From Nostocales cyanobacterium LEGE 12452 (GTDB lineage: Bacteria > Cyanobacteriota > Cyanobacteriia > Cyanobacteriales > Nostocaceae), in contig JADEXV010000046.1 in NCBI GenBank assembly GCA_015206945.1, forward strand, positions 1 to 38,559: 38,559 nt of DNA, given 5' to 3'. Shown in pieces: positions 27,287 through 34,277 of this stretch. The first letter of the stretch is position 1, and each line of letters begins with the position of its first letter. The notes under the pieces are model-generated. The model was not told where the DNA came from. It worked only from the letters and a program-made list of their open reading frames with translations, and did not search any database. Position numbers and translations under genes: made by a program.

Positions 27287-28000
27287 ATGAAAACTCAAGA
27301 TTCCGTAGTCTTTATTTCTGGCGCTAGTCGCGGCTTAGGCTTGGCATTCGCGCACGAGGCACTTGACCGTGGTGCCAAAAAGGTCTACGCCGGGGTGCGT
27401 AGTCCGACTGAAGCCAAAACGCCAGGTATCATTCAGGTCAAACTCGATGTGACCGATCCTGCCTCGATAGCTGCGGCCGTGACACAGTGCGGTGATACTA
27501 CTGTGCTGGTCAACAACGCGGGTATTGCTCGGCTCACCAGCAGTACCCTAGATCCAACCATGATCGACATCGCGCGGGAAGTCTTCGAGACTAACTACTA
27601 TGGCATGATTCTGGTCAGCCAGACATTTGCTCCAATTCTTGCCAAGAATGGGGGTGGAGCGGTCATCAATGTCTTGTCGGATGCCACTTGGTATGCGCGT
27701 CCGATGCTGGCAGCGTATTCCGCCTCAAAGTCAGCGGCGTGGAGCTTTACCAATGCCTTACGCATCGATCTGCGGAACCAGAAGACATTAGTGCTCGGTC
27801 TGCATGTCGGCTTTATGGATACCGACATGACCAAAGGCTTCGAGATGAAAAAGATTCATCCACGGCAGGTTGCCGAAGCCGCCCTGACTGGCATTGAGGA
27901 CAACAAGGAAGAGATACTGGCCGATGACTTCACCAGAGAAGTTAAGCGAAGCCTTTGCAATGAGCAGCCGATATATTTGAATCCGCCGGAAATCGGCTGA
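27287..28000 (+). CDS. Short-chain dehydrogenase/reductase, copy 2 (distinct subfamily)
   Basis: 237-residue SDR with the cofactor motif SGASRGLG (11-18), NNAG (76-79) and catalytic Tyr144/Lys148 (AAYSASKSAAWS). It lies 35 bp after SDR copy 1 and is not its close paralogue: the C-terminus differs (RQVAEAALTGIEDNKEEILA, typical of short SDRs in proteobacteria). The ribosome-binding site is weak (CTGAAG), so translation may depend on the upstream gene. The high GC content of the body suggests transfer (inference). Confidence 0.9.
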   Translation: MKTQDSVVFISGASRGLGLAFAHEALDRGAKKVYAGVRSPTEAKTPGIIQVKLDVTDPASIAAAVTQCGDTTVLVNNAGIARLTSSTLDPTMIDIAREVFETNYYGMILVSQTFAPILAKNGGGAVINVLSDATWYARPMLAAYSASKSAAWSFTNALRIDLRNQKTLVLGLHVGFMDTDMTKGFEMKKIHPRQVAEAALTGIEDNKEEILADDFTREVKRSLCNEQPIYLNPPEIG

Positions 28001-28102
28001 ATGCCGTTCGTTCACAAGCAAAGGTGTGCAGTCCTTGGGTAGGAACTGAAAGATAAAGCCATCACCAGTAATGCACGCACTGATTGTCAATGATTTTCAA
28101 AG

Positions 28103-28294
28103 TTGAACGCTAAAAAAGTTTTACAGCAAATCGCCGATACAGAACGTCCGCCGCTGCATTTGCCCGTTGGGAAGGACGCGATCGCGATGTACCAGAACAA
28201 CGCCACGAAAATAGCGCAGGAAATTGAAGCATGGCTGCTAGTTGCTACCAGTACCGACCATGATCACCGCATAACAGCTTCGACCATAGCGTGA
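28103..28294 (+). pseudogene. Remnant: 3' end of an SDR copy 1-like gene
   Basis: From about 28127 this encodes ADTERPPLHLPVGKDAIAM and onward to TASTIA, nearly the same as the last ~55 residues of the SDR at 26385. The homology continues beyond the stop codon (GCAACATTCACACATTATCT at both places). No Rossmann motif or catalytic residues are present and the only in-frame start is a TTG. It is what remains of a duplicated SDR gene, placed directly before the third SDR. Confidence 0.88.
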
Positions 28295-28333
28295 GCTGCA
28301 ACATTCACACATTATCTCCAAAGGAGTTTTACG

Positions 28334-29044
28334 ATGGGTATCGAGCAGAAAGTCGCTGTTATTACCGGCGCATCGCAGGGCATCGGCGCAGCCCTTGTCA
28401 AGGCGTATCGCGATCGCAACTATCGGGTGGTCGCTATCTCACGCTCAATTCAGCCATCGGATGATGATGCAATCCTTACAGTGTCAGGTGACATCGCCGA
28501 TCGAAAAACCGCCGAACGTGCGATCATCGAAGGCGTGATCCGCTTCGGGCGCATCGACACGCTCATCAACAACGCGGGTATCTTCATCGCCAAGCCATTT
28601 ACCCAATACACTGAGGCTGACTACGAGGTATATCTAGGCACTAACGTCGCTGGCTTCTTTCACATGACGCAACTTGCGATCGCAGAAATGGAGAAGCAGG
28701 GCAGCGGTCATATCGTGCAGATATCGACGAGTTTGGTTGACAACCCGATCGCTGGCGTACCATCTGTACTCGCATCACTTACAAAAGGCGGACTGAATGC
28801 CGCGACCCGATCGCTGGCGATCGAGTATGCCAAGCGTGGTATCCGGGTGAACGCGATCGCGCTGGGTACGATCAAAACGCCAATGCATCCCGCTGAGACC
28901 CATGCACAGCTCGCTGCCCTGCACCCGCTCGGTCGTATGGGCGAGATATCCGACATCGTCGATGCGGTTTTCTACCTCGAATCAGCCAACTTTGTGACGG
29001 GCGAAATCCTTCACGTTGATGGTGGTCAGAGTGCGGGTCACTGA
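28334..29044 (+). CDS. SDR-family protein lacking the catalytic tyrosine
   Basis: 236-residue SDR fold. The cofactor motif TGASQGIG (11-18) and NNAG (79-82) are intact, and the C-terminus FVTGEILHVDGGQSAGH is canonical. At the catalytic site the sequence is VLASLTKGGLNAATRS. Lys151 is present but the residue four before it, normally Tyr, is Ala147. Classical proton-relay catalysis is therefore doubtful, or another residue substitutes. I recall close homologues with the same ASLTK motif, so this may define a subfamily (knowledge, not checked). A strong ribosome-binding site, AAGGAG, precedes ATG 28334. Confidence 0.88.
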   Translation: MGIEQKVAVITGASQGIGAALVKAYRDRNYRVVAISRSIQPSDDDAILTVSGDIADRKTAERAIIEGVIRFGRIDTLINNAGIFIAKPFTQYTEADYEVYLGTNVAGFFHMTQLAIAEMEKQGSGHIVQISTSLVDNPIAGVPSVLASLTKGGLNAATRSLAIEYAKRGIRVNAIALGTIKTPMHPAETHAQLAALHPLGRMGEISDIVDAVFYLESANFVTGEILHVDGGQSAGH

Positions 29045-29125
29045 CACCACCTTGTGCCAAGAAGAATGACTTTGACGCTCTCAACCAGAATTGCTCAATC
29101 GCCTAGTCTTTAAAGGAACACAGGC

Positions 29126-29452
29126 ATGATCTACGAATTACGCATTTATCACGCCATGCCCGGACGACTACCCGCGCTACTGTCGCGCTTCCAGAACCAT
29201 ACGTTACAGATTTGGGAAAAGCATGGCATCCGTCAGGCTGGATTCTGGACAACGTTAGTTGGCGAGAGCAATCAGCAGCTTACTTATATGCTTGCCTGGG
29301 ACAGTATGGCTGAACGCCAGGAGCGCTGGAACGCATTCCTCGCCGACCCCGAATGGATCGCGATCAGCACTGAGACTGAGAAGGACGGTCCACTCGTGCA
29401 GAACATCAGCAATGAGTTGCTGGCATCGACCGCCTTTTCTTCGGTGAAGTGA
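29126..29452 (+). CDS. NIPSNAP-family protein
   Basis: 108-residue ferredoxin-like (dimeric alpha/beta barrel) protein. MIYELRIYHAMPGRLPALLS, HGIRQAGFWTTLVG, YMLAWDSMAERQERWNAF and a C-terminal NISNELL segment are typical of the NIPSNAP family. These small proteins are often encoded beside dehydrogenases and monooxygenases, but their biochemical role is poorly defined. The start ATG 29126 has AAAGGA upstream. It lies 81 bp after the third SDR, probably in the same transcript. Confidence 0.88.
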   Translation: MIYELRIYHAMPGRLPALLSRFQNHTLQIWEKHGIRQAGFWTTLVGESNQQLTYMLAWDSMAERQERWNAFLADPEWIAISTETEKDGPLVQNISNELLASTAFSSVK

Positions 29453-29503
29453 AGATATTAAAAAGTTTCCAGTCTATTTCAACAACATTGGAGAGTAACA
29501 ATC

Positions 29504-29803
29504 ATGAGTCAAGCAACAACAAGTCAAGCAAAGCATCCCGCTGATCCAACCCCCCCAACCCTGGAAGGGAAATTGTCTCTGTTAAAGAAATTAAGAGATG
29601 AATTGGGCAGTGGAGATACTATTCGTCGTCTGTTTTTTGGCGATCTGGAACCCATTGCGCTTCAACCTGGAGGAGCGAATACGGTGGTTCATCTTTATAA
29701 CCAAGCCAATGATGTCACCATTGCCTATTGCAGTTCCTACGATGTATTTTTAGCTGCCCGTTCGGGACGAGTTACCGAGTTCGACCCGGCTGAGATCAAA
29801 TAA
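29504..29803 (+). CDS. Small hypothetical protein of the island
   Basis: 99-residue soluble protein; I do not recognise a family. The N-terminus is low-complexity (Ser/Thr/Gln/Pro-rich). The body includes LSLLKKLRDELGSGDTIRRL and VVHLYNQANDVTIAYCSSYD, with a single Cys. A good ribosome-binding site (GGAGAG) precedes ATG 29504. GC content is lower than in the flanking GC-rich genes, closer to cyanobacterial codon use. It is the last gene before the second regulatory leader. Confidence 0.7.
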   Translation: MSQATTSQAKHPADPTPPTLEGKLSLLKKLRDELGSGDTIRRLFFGDLEPIALQPGGANTVVHLYNQANDVTIAYCSSYDVFLAARSGRVTEFDPAEIK

Positions 29804-29940
29804 AAGTTTGTTGGGATGCGATCGCGTTTAGAAACGCTTTAAAGGCGTGAAACAACCCATGGCAGGAATAGATTGCAGCATTCATCCTTCCGCTTTCTCT
29901 ACGCTAGACAAACACCAATACCTACATTACAAATAGCCGA

Positions 29941-30063
29941 CTCAATTAAAGCAATAAGTCGCGTTTTAACTCAAAGAACTTGAGTGGTGTGCATTGGGCG
30001 ATCGTAGAAGAATGAAAAGTAATCAATTTGAACATCAAACTTACCAACCTAAAGGAGAACAAA
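29941..30063 (+). promoter_or_regulatory. Second copy of the VOC leader with inverted repeat ACTCAA-N5-TTGAGT
   Basis: CTCAATTAAAGCAA (29941-29954) is followed by GCGTTTTAACTCAA and the inverted repeat ACTCAA (29969-29974), N5, TTGAGT (29980-29985), then GGGCGATCG and an AAAGGAG ribosome-binding site. It aligns with 25700-25811 with the same arms and the same 5-base spacer. Probable operator/promoter (inference). Confidence 0.6.
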
Positions 30064-30753
30064 ATGAGTAGCGATCGCGTAAACAGTCCAAACATGAAAC
30101 TCGAAGTTGTGTTATTCGGCGTTTCCGACGTTGACCGCGCGAAGGCATTCTACGAGAATCTCGGCTGGCGGCTCGACATCGACATCGCTGAGGGCGCCTT
30201 CCGCGGCGTGCAAATGACGCCGCCCAACTCCGAAGCCTCGATCATCTTCGGCAAGGGAGTCACTCCGGACAATTCTAGCTCGGCGCACAGCCTGGTTCTC
30301 GCCGTGGACGACCTCGACATCGCCCGCGAAGAGTTGATCGCTCGCGGTGTCAACGTGAGCGAAGTTTTCCACTACGCCGACGGCCCCTTTAACAACGCCG
30401 TGGAGAACCCGCGCGTTGGCGGACGCGACCCGCAAGGTCGTTCCTACTTCTCGTTTGCCTCGTTTGAAGATCCGGACGGAAACGGCTGGCTGCTCCAGGA
30501 GATTAAAGAGCGACTTCCCGGTCGCGAGTGGAAGTTGACGCAGGCACGAGCCACAGATGTTCCAACCCTTGCAGATATCCTCCGTGAGACGGCGGAGCAC
30601 CACGACCATTACGAGAAAACTCACGCCGAGCATCACTGGTGGGACTGGTACGCGCCCTACCTGAGCGCACGTCAGAATGGCAGCAGTCCAGAAGAGTCCG
30701 CCGCCGCCGCTGACCGTTACATGGAAGAAATTTTTCCTGTTCTTTCCAGGTGA
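30064..30753 (+). CDS. VOC-family protein with a C-terminal extension
   Basis: 229 residues from ATG 30064, which has AAAGGAG upstream and repeats the start of the VOC gene at 25812. Residues 1-155 are a VOC domain paralogous to that protein (SDVDRAKAFYENLGWRLDI, EASIIFGKGV, FASFEDPDGNGWLLQE). Residues about 156-229 form an extra, charged, helical domain (TLADILRETAEHHDHYEKTH, HHWWDWYAPYLSARQNGSS) with many His, Trp and Tyr residues; I cannot name it. The body is very GC-rich, whereas the first 16 codons and the leader look cyanobacterial. The substrate is unknown. Confidence 0.87.
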   Translation: MSSDRVNSPNMKLEVVLFGVSDVDRAKAFYENLGWRLDIDIAEGAFRGVQMTPPNSEASIIFGKGVTPDNSSSAHSLVLAVDDLDIAREELIARGVNVSEVFHYADGPFNNAVENPRVGGRDPQGRSYFSFASFEDPDGNGWLLQEIKERLPGREWKLTQARATDVPTLADILRETAEHHDHYEKTHAEHHWWDWYAPYLSARQNGSSPEESAAAADRYMEEIFPVLSR

Positions 30754-30815
30754 TGCGGTCAGAGTTGCCACACCCGTCGAGTACGCCGGCGACTAGGTAA
30801 CCGCAGAAACTTACG

Positions 30816-30869
30816 AAGCCAACGATTTTTGCTCAGGAACTCAGGGCGGCGTTCAGGTCGCTGCGCTGA
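30816..30869 (+). pseudogene. Remnant: 3' end of an epoxide hydrolase-like gene
   Basis: These 17 codons plus stop read KPTIFAQELRAAFRSLR. They match the end of the epoxide hydrolase at 35373 (QPQLFSDEIRAAFRSLR) residue for residue over most of the length. Nothing upstream in frame continues the similarity (TAA at 30799-30801). It is interpreted as the stub of a lost paralogue. Confidence 0.7.
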
Positions 30870-30878
30870 AATCGAGTT

Positions 30879-30912
30879 CGCGGACGGTCCTGGCTCCCGT
30901 CCCCCGTCCGCG
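30879..30912. terminator. GC-rich hairpin after the epoxide hydrolase stub
   Basis: A perfect 9-bp inverted repeat, CGCGGACGG (30879-30887) and CCGTCCGCG (30904-30912), with a 16-base loop, lies 10 bases after the stub's stop codon. There is no T-run. Its position fits a terminator inherited with the lost hydrolase gene from a GC-rich donor (inference). Confidence 0.45.
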
Positions 30913-31041
30913 CTTCGGAACCTACGCAGAGGTGTCGGCAGCGTTCCTTCACTCCGTATTAGATTAGGAGACCGACTGTTACCGAAGATAAATTATTACC
31001 TAACATAAAAAGTAAAATTTTAAAACAATGAAAAATACTAA

Positions 31042-31362
31042 AAATATCCTTGGCAGTATGATGGTTACGCGATCGAGCCGATTTCTGGCGGCTGCTTCAG
31101 TGCCATTGTGAGTCCGGACGGCCAAATCATCGGCGAGCCTCTCAAAGTGGGCGAAGACGAAGTGATTGCCGATATTGACTTTGCCCAGATCGACGCCCGC
31201 AAGCGACTCATGGACGCACGGGGTCATTACAGCCGCCCCGAACTGCTCAGTTTGTTGATTGATCGCAGGTCCGCGTCGCCCGTCCATGAGCGCACCGCAC
31301 ACCCAAAGGTTGAGGCCATGCGCGCAGCCGTTGACGAGCAGAGGACCGTCGAGATCCTCTAA
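31042..31362 (+). pseudogene. Remnant: C-terminal part of a nitrilase-family gene
   Basis: The open frame encodes [40 protein letters not shown] and [16 protein letters not shown], which match the last third of nitrilases (the SPDG strand, the conserved RGHYSRPE segment and the tail). The catalytic Glu-Lys-Cys region is absent and the frame is closed upstream by TAA at 31039-31041, so it is a 5'-truncated pseudogene. The only in-frame start (GTG 31108) lies inside the domain. It precedes the thioredoxin-like gene by 42 bp. Confidence 0.75.
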
Positions 31363-31404
31363 TTCCACGTACCTAGCTAAACGCAACTGCACACAGGTCA
31401 GCAC

Positions 31405-32496
31405 GTGTCCGAAGCAATCAATCCTAATCGCCGCTACTTTTTAACAACCATGCTTAAAACTATTGCTGCCACCCAGCTTGGCATGATCGGCTGCACCACA
31501 CAACACGCTACGTCAGCAACGGCTGAGTTACCGATTGAAGGCGAACTGCCTTCTCTTGTTGGCGCGATCGCGTGGCTCAATTCGCAGCCATTAACAGTTG
31601 ACGAACTGCGTGGAAAAGTCGTGCTGATCAACTTCTGGACTTATACCTGCATCAATTGGCTGCGCCAACTCCCTTACGTTCGCGCGTGGGCTGAAAAGTA
31701 TAAGGATCGGGGACTAGTAGTAATTGGTATACATACACCGGAGTTTGAATTCGAGAAGAATATCGATAATGTCCGCCGAGCCTTAACAGAAATGAAAATT
31801 GACTATGCGATCGCTGTAGATAACGATTATGCGGTGTGGCGCGCTTTCGGGAACCATTATTGGCCAGCCCTTTATTTTATAGACACGCAAGGACGCATTC
31901 GTCATCACCAATTCGGCGAGGGCGAGTACGAGCAATCGGAAAGGGTCATTCAACAGCTACTGTCTGAGTCCGGAACTGGCCATGTCGATCCGGAAATGGT
32001 CGAAGTCGACACTCGCGGTTTTGAAGCCGCCGCCGATTGGGGCAGCCTGAAATCGCCTGAAAACTACCTCGGCTACGAAAGAACGGAGAATTTTGCGTCT
32101 CCCGGCGGCGCGGTGTTAAACAAGCGTCATTTATATACCGCCCCCGCGCAATTGAAACCTAATCAATGGGCGCTTTCGGGCGATTGGACAATCGGAAGAC
32201 AAGCCATTGTACTGAACGAGTCCGGCGGGCGGATCGCGTACCGCTTCCACGCGCGCGACCTTCATCTCGTCATGGGGCCGGCCGAGCGAGGAACATCCGT
32301 GCGGTTTCGCGTGCTTATAGATGGGCAGCCGGCAGCTGCGGCTCGCGGACTTGACATCGATGTGCGAAGCGAAGGTACGGCTACCGAACAGCGGTTATAC
32401 CAACTGGTCCGACAACCGAAGCCCATCACAGATCGCCAGTTCGAGATCGAGTTTCTGGATTCTGGGGTGGAGGCTTTTGCGTTCACGTTCGGTTGA
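31405..32496 (+). CDS. Exported thioredoxin-fold protein (TlpA/DipZ C-terminal type)
   Basis: 363 residues from GTG 31405. The N-terminus, NRRYFLTTMLKTIAATQLG, looks like a twin-arginine signal. It is followed by IGC (Cys30), a possible lipobox, so the protein is probably exported and perhaps lipid-anchored. A thioredoxin fold (about 48-190: GKVVLINFWTYTCINWLR, VVIGIHTPEFEFE, YWPALYFIDTQG) carries CINW: Cys82 is present but the resolving Cys is Trp85, so it cannot work as a dithiol oxidoreductase. The C-terminal ~130 residues are a beta-rich domain as in the soluble part of DipZ. I recall proteobacterial homologues that also have CINW, so this is likely a lineage trait. It may be peroxidase-like or a binding protein. 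Confidence 0.85.
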   Translation: MSEAINPNRRYFLTTMLKTIAATQLGMIGCTTQHATSATAELPIEGELPSLVGAIAWLNSQPLTVDELRGKVVLINFWTYTCINWLRQLPYVRAWAEKYKDRGLVVIGIHTPEFEFEKNIDNVRRALTEMKIDYAIAVDNDYAVWRAFGNHYWPALYFIDTQGRIRHHQFGEGEYEQSERVIQQLLSESGTGHVDPEMVEVDTRGFEAAADWGSLKSPENYLGYERTENFASPGGAVLNKRHLYTAPAQLKPNQWALSGDWTIGRQAIVLNESGGRIAYRFHARDLHLVMGPAERGTSVRFRVLIDGQPAAAARGLDIDVRSEGTATEQRLYQLVRQPKPITDRQFEIEFLDSGVEAFAFTFG

Positions 32497-32545
32497 TCAC
32501 GCAAACAGATACGTTTTCGCAACGAGCGACAAGAAGGTAAATGAT

Positions 32546-33047
32546 ATGACGATGAAATCCACACATGACAGCCCAATCCTCGTAACCGGAGCGGCTGGCG
32601 ATCTCGGTGCGATCGGCCGCAACCTCACCGCAATGCTGCTCGCCAAAGGACATAAAGTGCGTGCCTTAGTTCGGCGGGAGGATGAACGCGCTGAGGGACT
32701 GCGCCAGCTTGGGGCCGAGGTTGTGCAAGGCGATCTAACTGATCTTGCCTCGATGCACCGCGCGATCGAAGGTTGTACGCGCATCTATTTCGGGATGTCA
32801 GTCTCGGCAGCGTATCTCGAAGCCACGCTCAACGTCGCTGCGGTGGCGCGCTACCACGGCGTCGAGGCTTTCGTGAATATGTCGCAGATGACGGTGACGC
32901 AGATGAGCATCACCGAAACCACCCCAAGTCCGCAGCACAAGCTGCACTGGCTTGCGGAACAGGCATTGGCGTGGTCTGCCGGTCGTCACCGTGCGGCCGA
33001 CGGTCTTCCTCGAAGGCTTCGCCAACGATCGCAATGACTGTAATTAA
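32546..33047 (+). pseudogene. NmrA-like/atypical SDR gene, frameshifted and 3'-truncated
   Basis: The gene starts at ATG 32546 (ribosome-binding site AAGAAGG) with MTMKSTHDSPILVTGAAGDL, an NAD(P)-binding motif, then GHKVRALVRREDERAEGL and VVQGDLTDLASM, typical of NmrA-type reductases. At about 32980 (after QALAWS) the frame is lost. The annotated frame ends at 33037 with unrelated residues, while the next frame encodes PVVTVRPTVFLEGFAND, the expected continuation, and stops at 33045-33047. A 5-base deletion near 32980 would explain the shift. Even when rejoined, the protein is only ~165 residues against about 280-300 for the family, so the 3' half is gone too. Confidence 0.85.
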
Positions 33048-33141
33048 TTTTGTGTGGTTACTTATCACAACTGAGTAATGCGGACAGACAATTACTTAAA
33101 GACATATATCTTGCTTCTATTAGCAAGCGTGGGAGATACTT

Positions 33142-34221
33142 ATGTGGCCTAAAACAGAACTGATAGATTTGCTCAAAATCGCGCATCCAATAATTCAGGC
33201 TCCGATGGCTGGTGCTTCCACGCCTGAGTTGGTTGCAGCCGTTTCTAACGCTGGAGGTCTTGGCTCCTATGGCGCTGCGGCCACACCACCAGCCAAACTT
33301 CGCTCCATTATCAGGCAAATTCGAGAGCTGACAGACCAACCCTTTGGAGTTAATTTATTTGCCCCAGCAGTTGAAGCGTATCAACTTACACTTGAGCAGC
33401 AAACACCGATGTCTGAGCTATTAACAAAATGGCACAACGAACTTGACGCTGGGCCTGTACCGGAACCAATAGCGATACTAGGACCGTTTGTAGATCAATT
33501 TACTGTCCTGCTTGAGGAGAAAGTACCTGTTTTTAGCTTCCACTTTGGGCCTGCGCCAATTGAGGCAATTCGTGAGATACACGCTATAGGCTCAATTGTA
33601 TTAGCAACCGCGACGACCGTCCGTGAAGCAAAAGCTCTAGTCGTTGCAGGAGTCGATGTCATCATAGCCCAGGGCTTTGAAGCCGGAGGTCATCGCGGAA
33701 CCTTTGCGGTACCTTATGAACACGGATTGATTGGAACAGCAGCGTTGGTGCCGCAAATAGCTGACGCGGTATCGGTTCCGGTCGTTGCGGCGGGCGGAAT
33801 TATGGATGCGCGTGGAATCGTTGCTGCGTTTGCACTTGGGGCAAGCGGGGTACAGATGGGAACCGCCTTTCTCGCCTGCCCTGAGAACAATATCCCAGAA
33901 GTCTATAGGCAGGCTGTACTCAATTGTAAGGACGAAGACACGGTTATTACTGAAGTATTTTCCGGCAAACCCGCCAGAGCAATCCGAAATCGATTTATAC
34001 GTGAAATGGAAAATAACAGAGATAAAGTGCTGCCATTCCCGGCTCAGATGTCTATAGGGCGGGTTTTGCGTCAGGCTTCTGCTCAACAATCAAGTCCAGA
34101 TTTTGTCAGTATGTGGGCAGGACAGGGAGCAGGATTAGCCGAAGCTCTCCCAGCAGGTGAGCTGATCGAAAAAATTATACAAGAGTTTCAAGCCGTAACT
34201 GCTTCTTTACAACTCAAATAA
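33142..34221 (+). CDS. Nitronate monooxygenase-family flavoprotein (NPD)
   Basis: FMN-dependent TIM-barrel enzyme that oxidises alkyl nitronates such as propionate 3-nitronate, 359 residues. It has PIIQAPMAGASTPELVAAVS at the N-terminus, the GFEAGGHRG motif with catalytic His184, the FMN phosphate-binding AAGGIMDARGI and the GASGVQMGTAF strand, all as in class I NMOs. A ribosome-binding GGGAG precedes ATG 33142. GC content is lower than in its neighbours. In the island it would detoxify nitronates and nitroalkanes; enoyl-ACP reductase (FabK) is the main alternative of the same fold, but the HRG motif favours NMO. Confidence 0.9.
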   Translation: MWPKTELIDLLKIAHPIIQAPMAGASTPELVAAVSNAGGLGSYGAAATPPAKLRSIIRQIRELTDQPFGVNLFAPAVEAYQLTLEQQTPMSELLTKWHNELDAGPVPEPIAILGPFVDQFTVLLEEKVPVFSFHFGPAPIEAIREIHAIGSIVLATATTVREAKALVVAGVDVIIAQGFEAGGHRGTFAVPYEHGLIGTAALVPQIADAVSVPVVAAGGIMDARGIVAAFALGASGVQMGTAFLACPENNIPEVYRQAVLNCKDEDTVITEVFSGKPARAIRNRFIREMENNRDKVLPFPAQMSIGRVLRQASAQQSSPDFVSMWAGQGAGLAEALPAGELIEKIIQEFQAVTASLQLK

Positions 34222-34277
34222 ACAGATAGTCGATTCAATTAAAGCAAGTTGAGTTAAATCCAATTGGAAAAAGATAA

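Noticed and set aside
30112..30771. 219-codon minus-strand open frame over the second VOC gene
   Set aside because: It is a GC-rich antisense shadow; the plus strand encodes a clear VOC domain with a proper start.
31000..31404. 134-codon minus-strand open frame between VOC and thioredoxin-like genes
   Set aside because: The plus strand here encodes a recognisable nitrilase C-terminus, which explains the open antisense frame.
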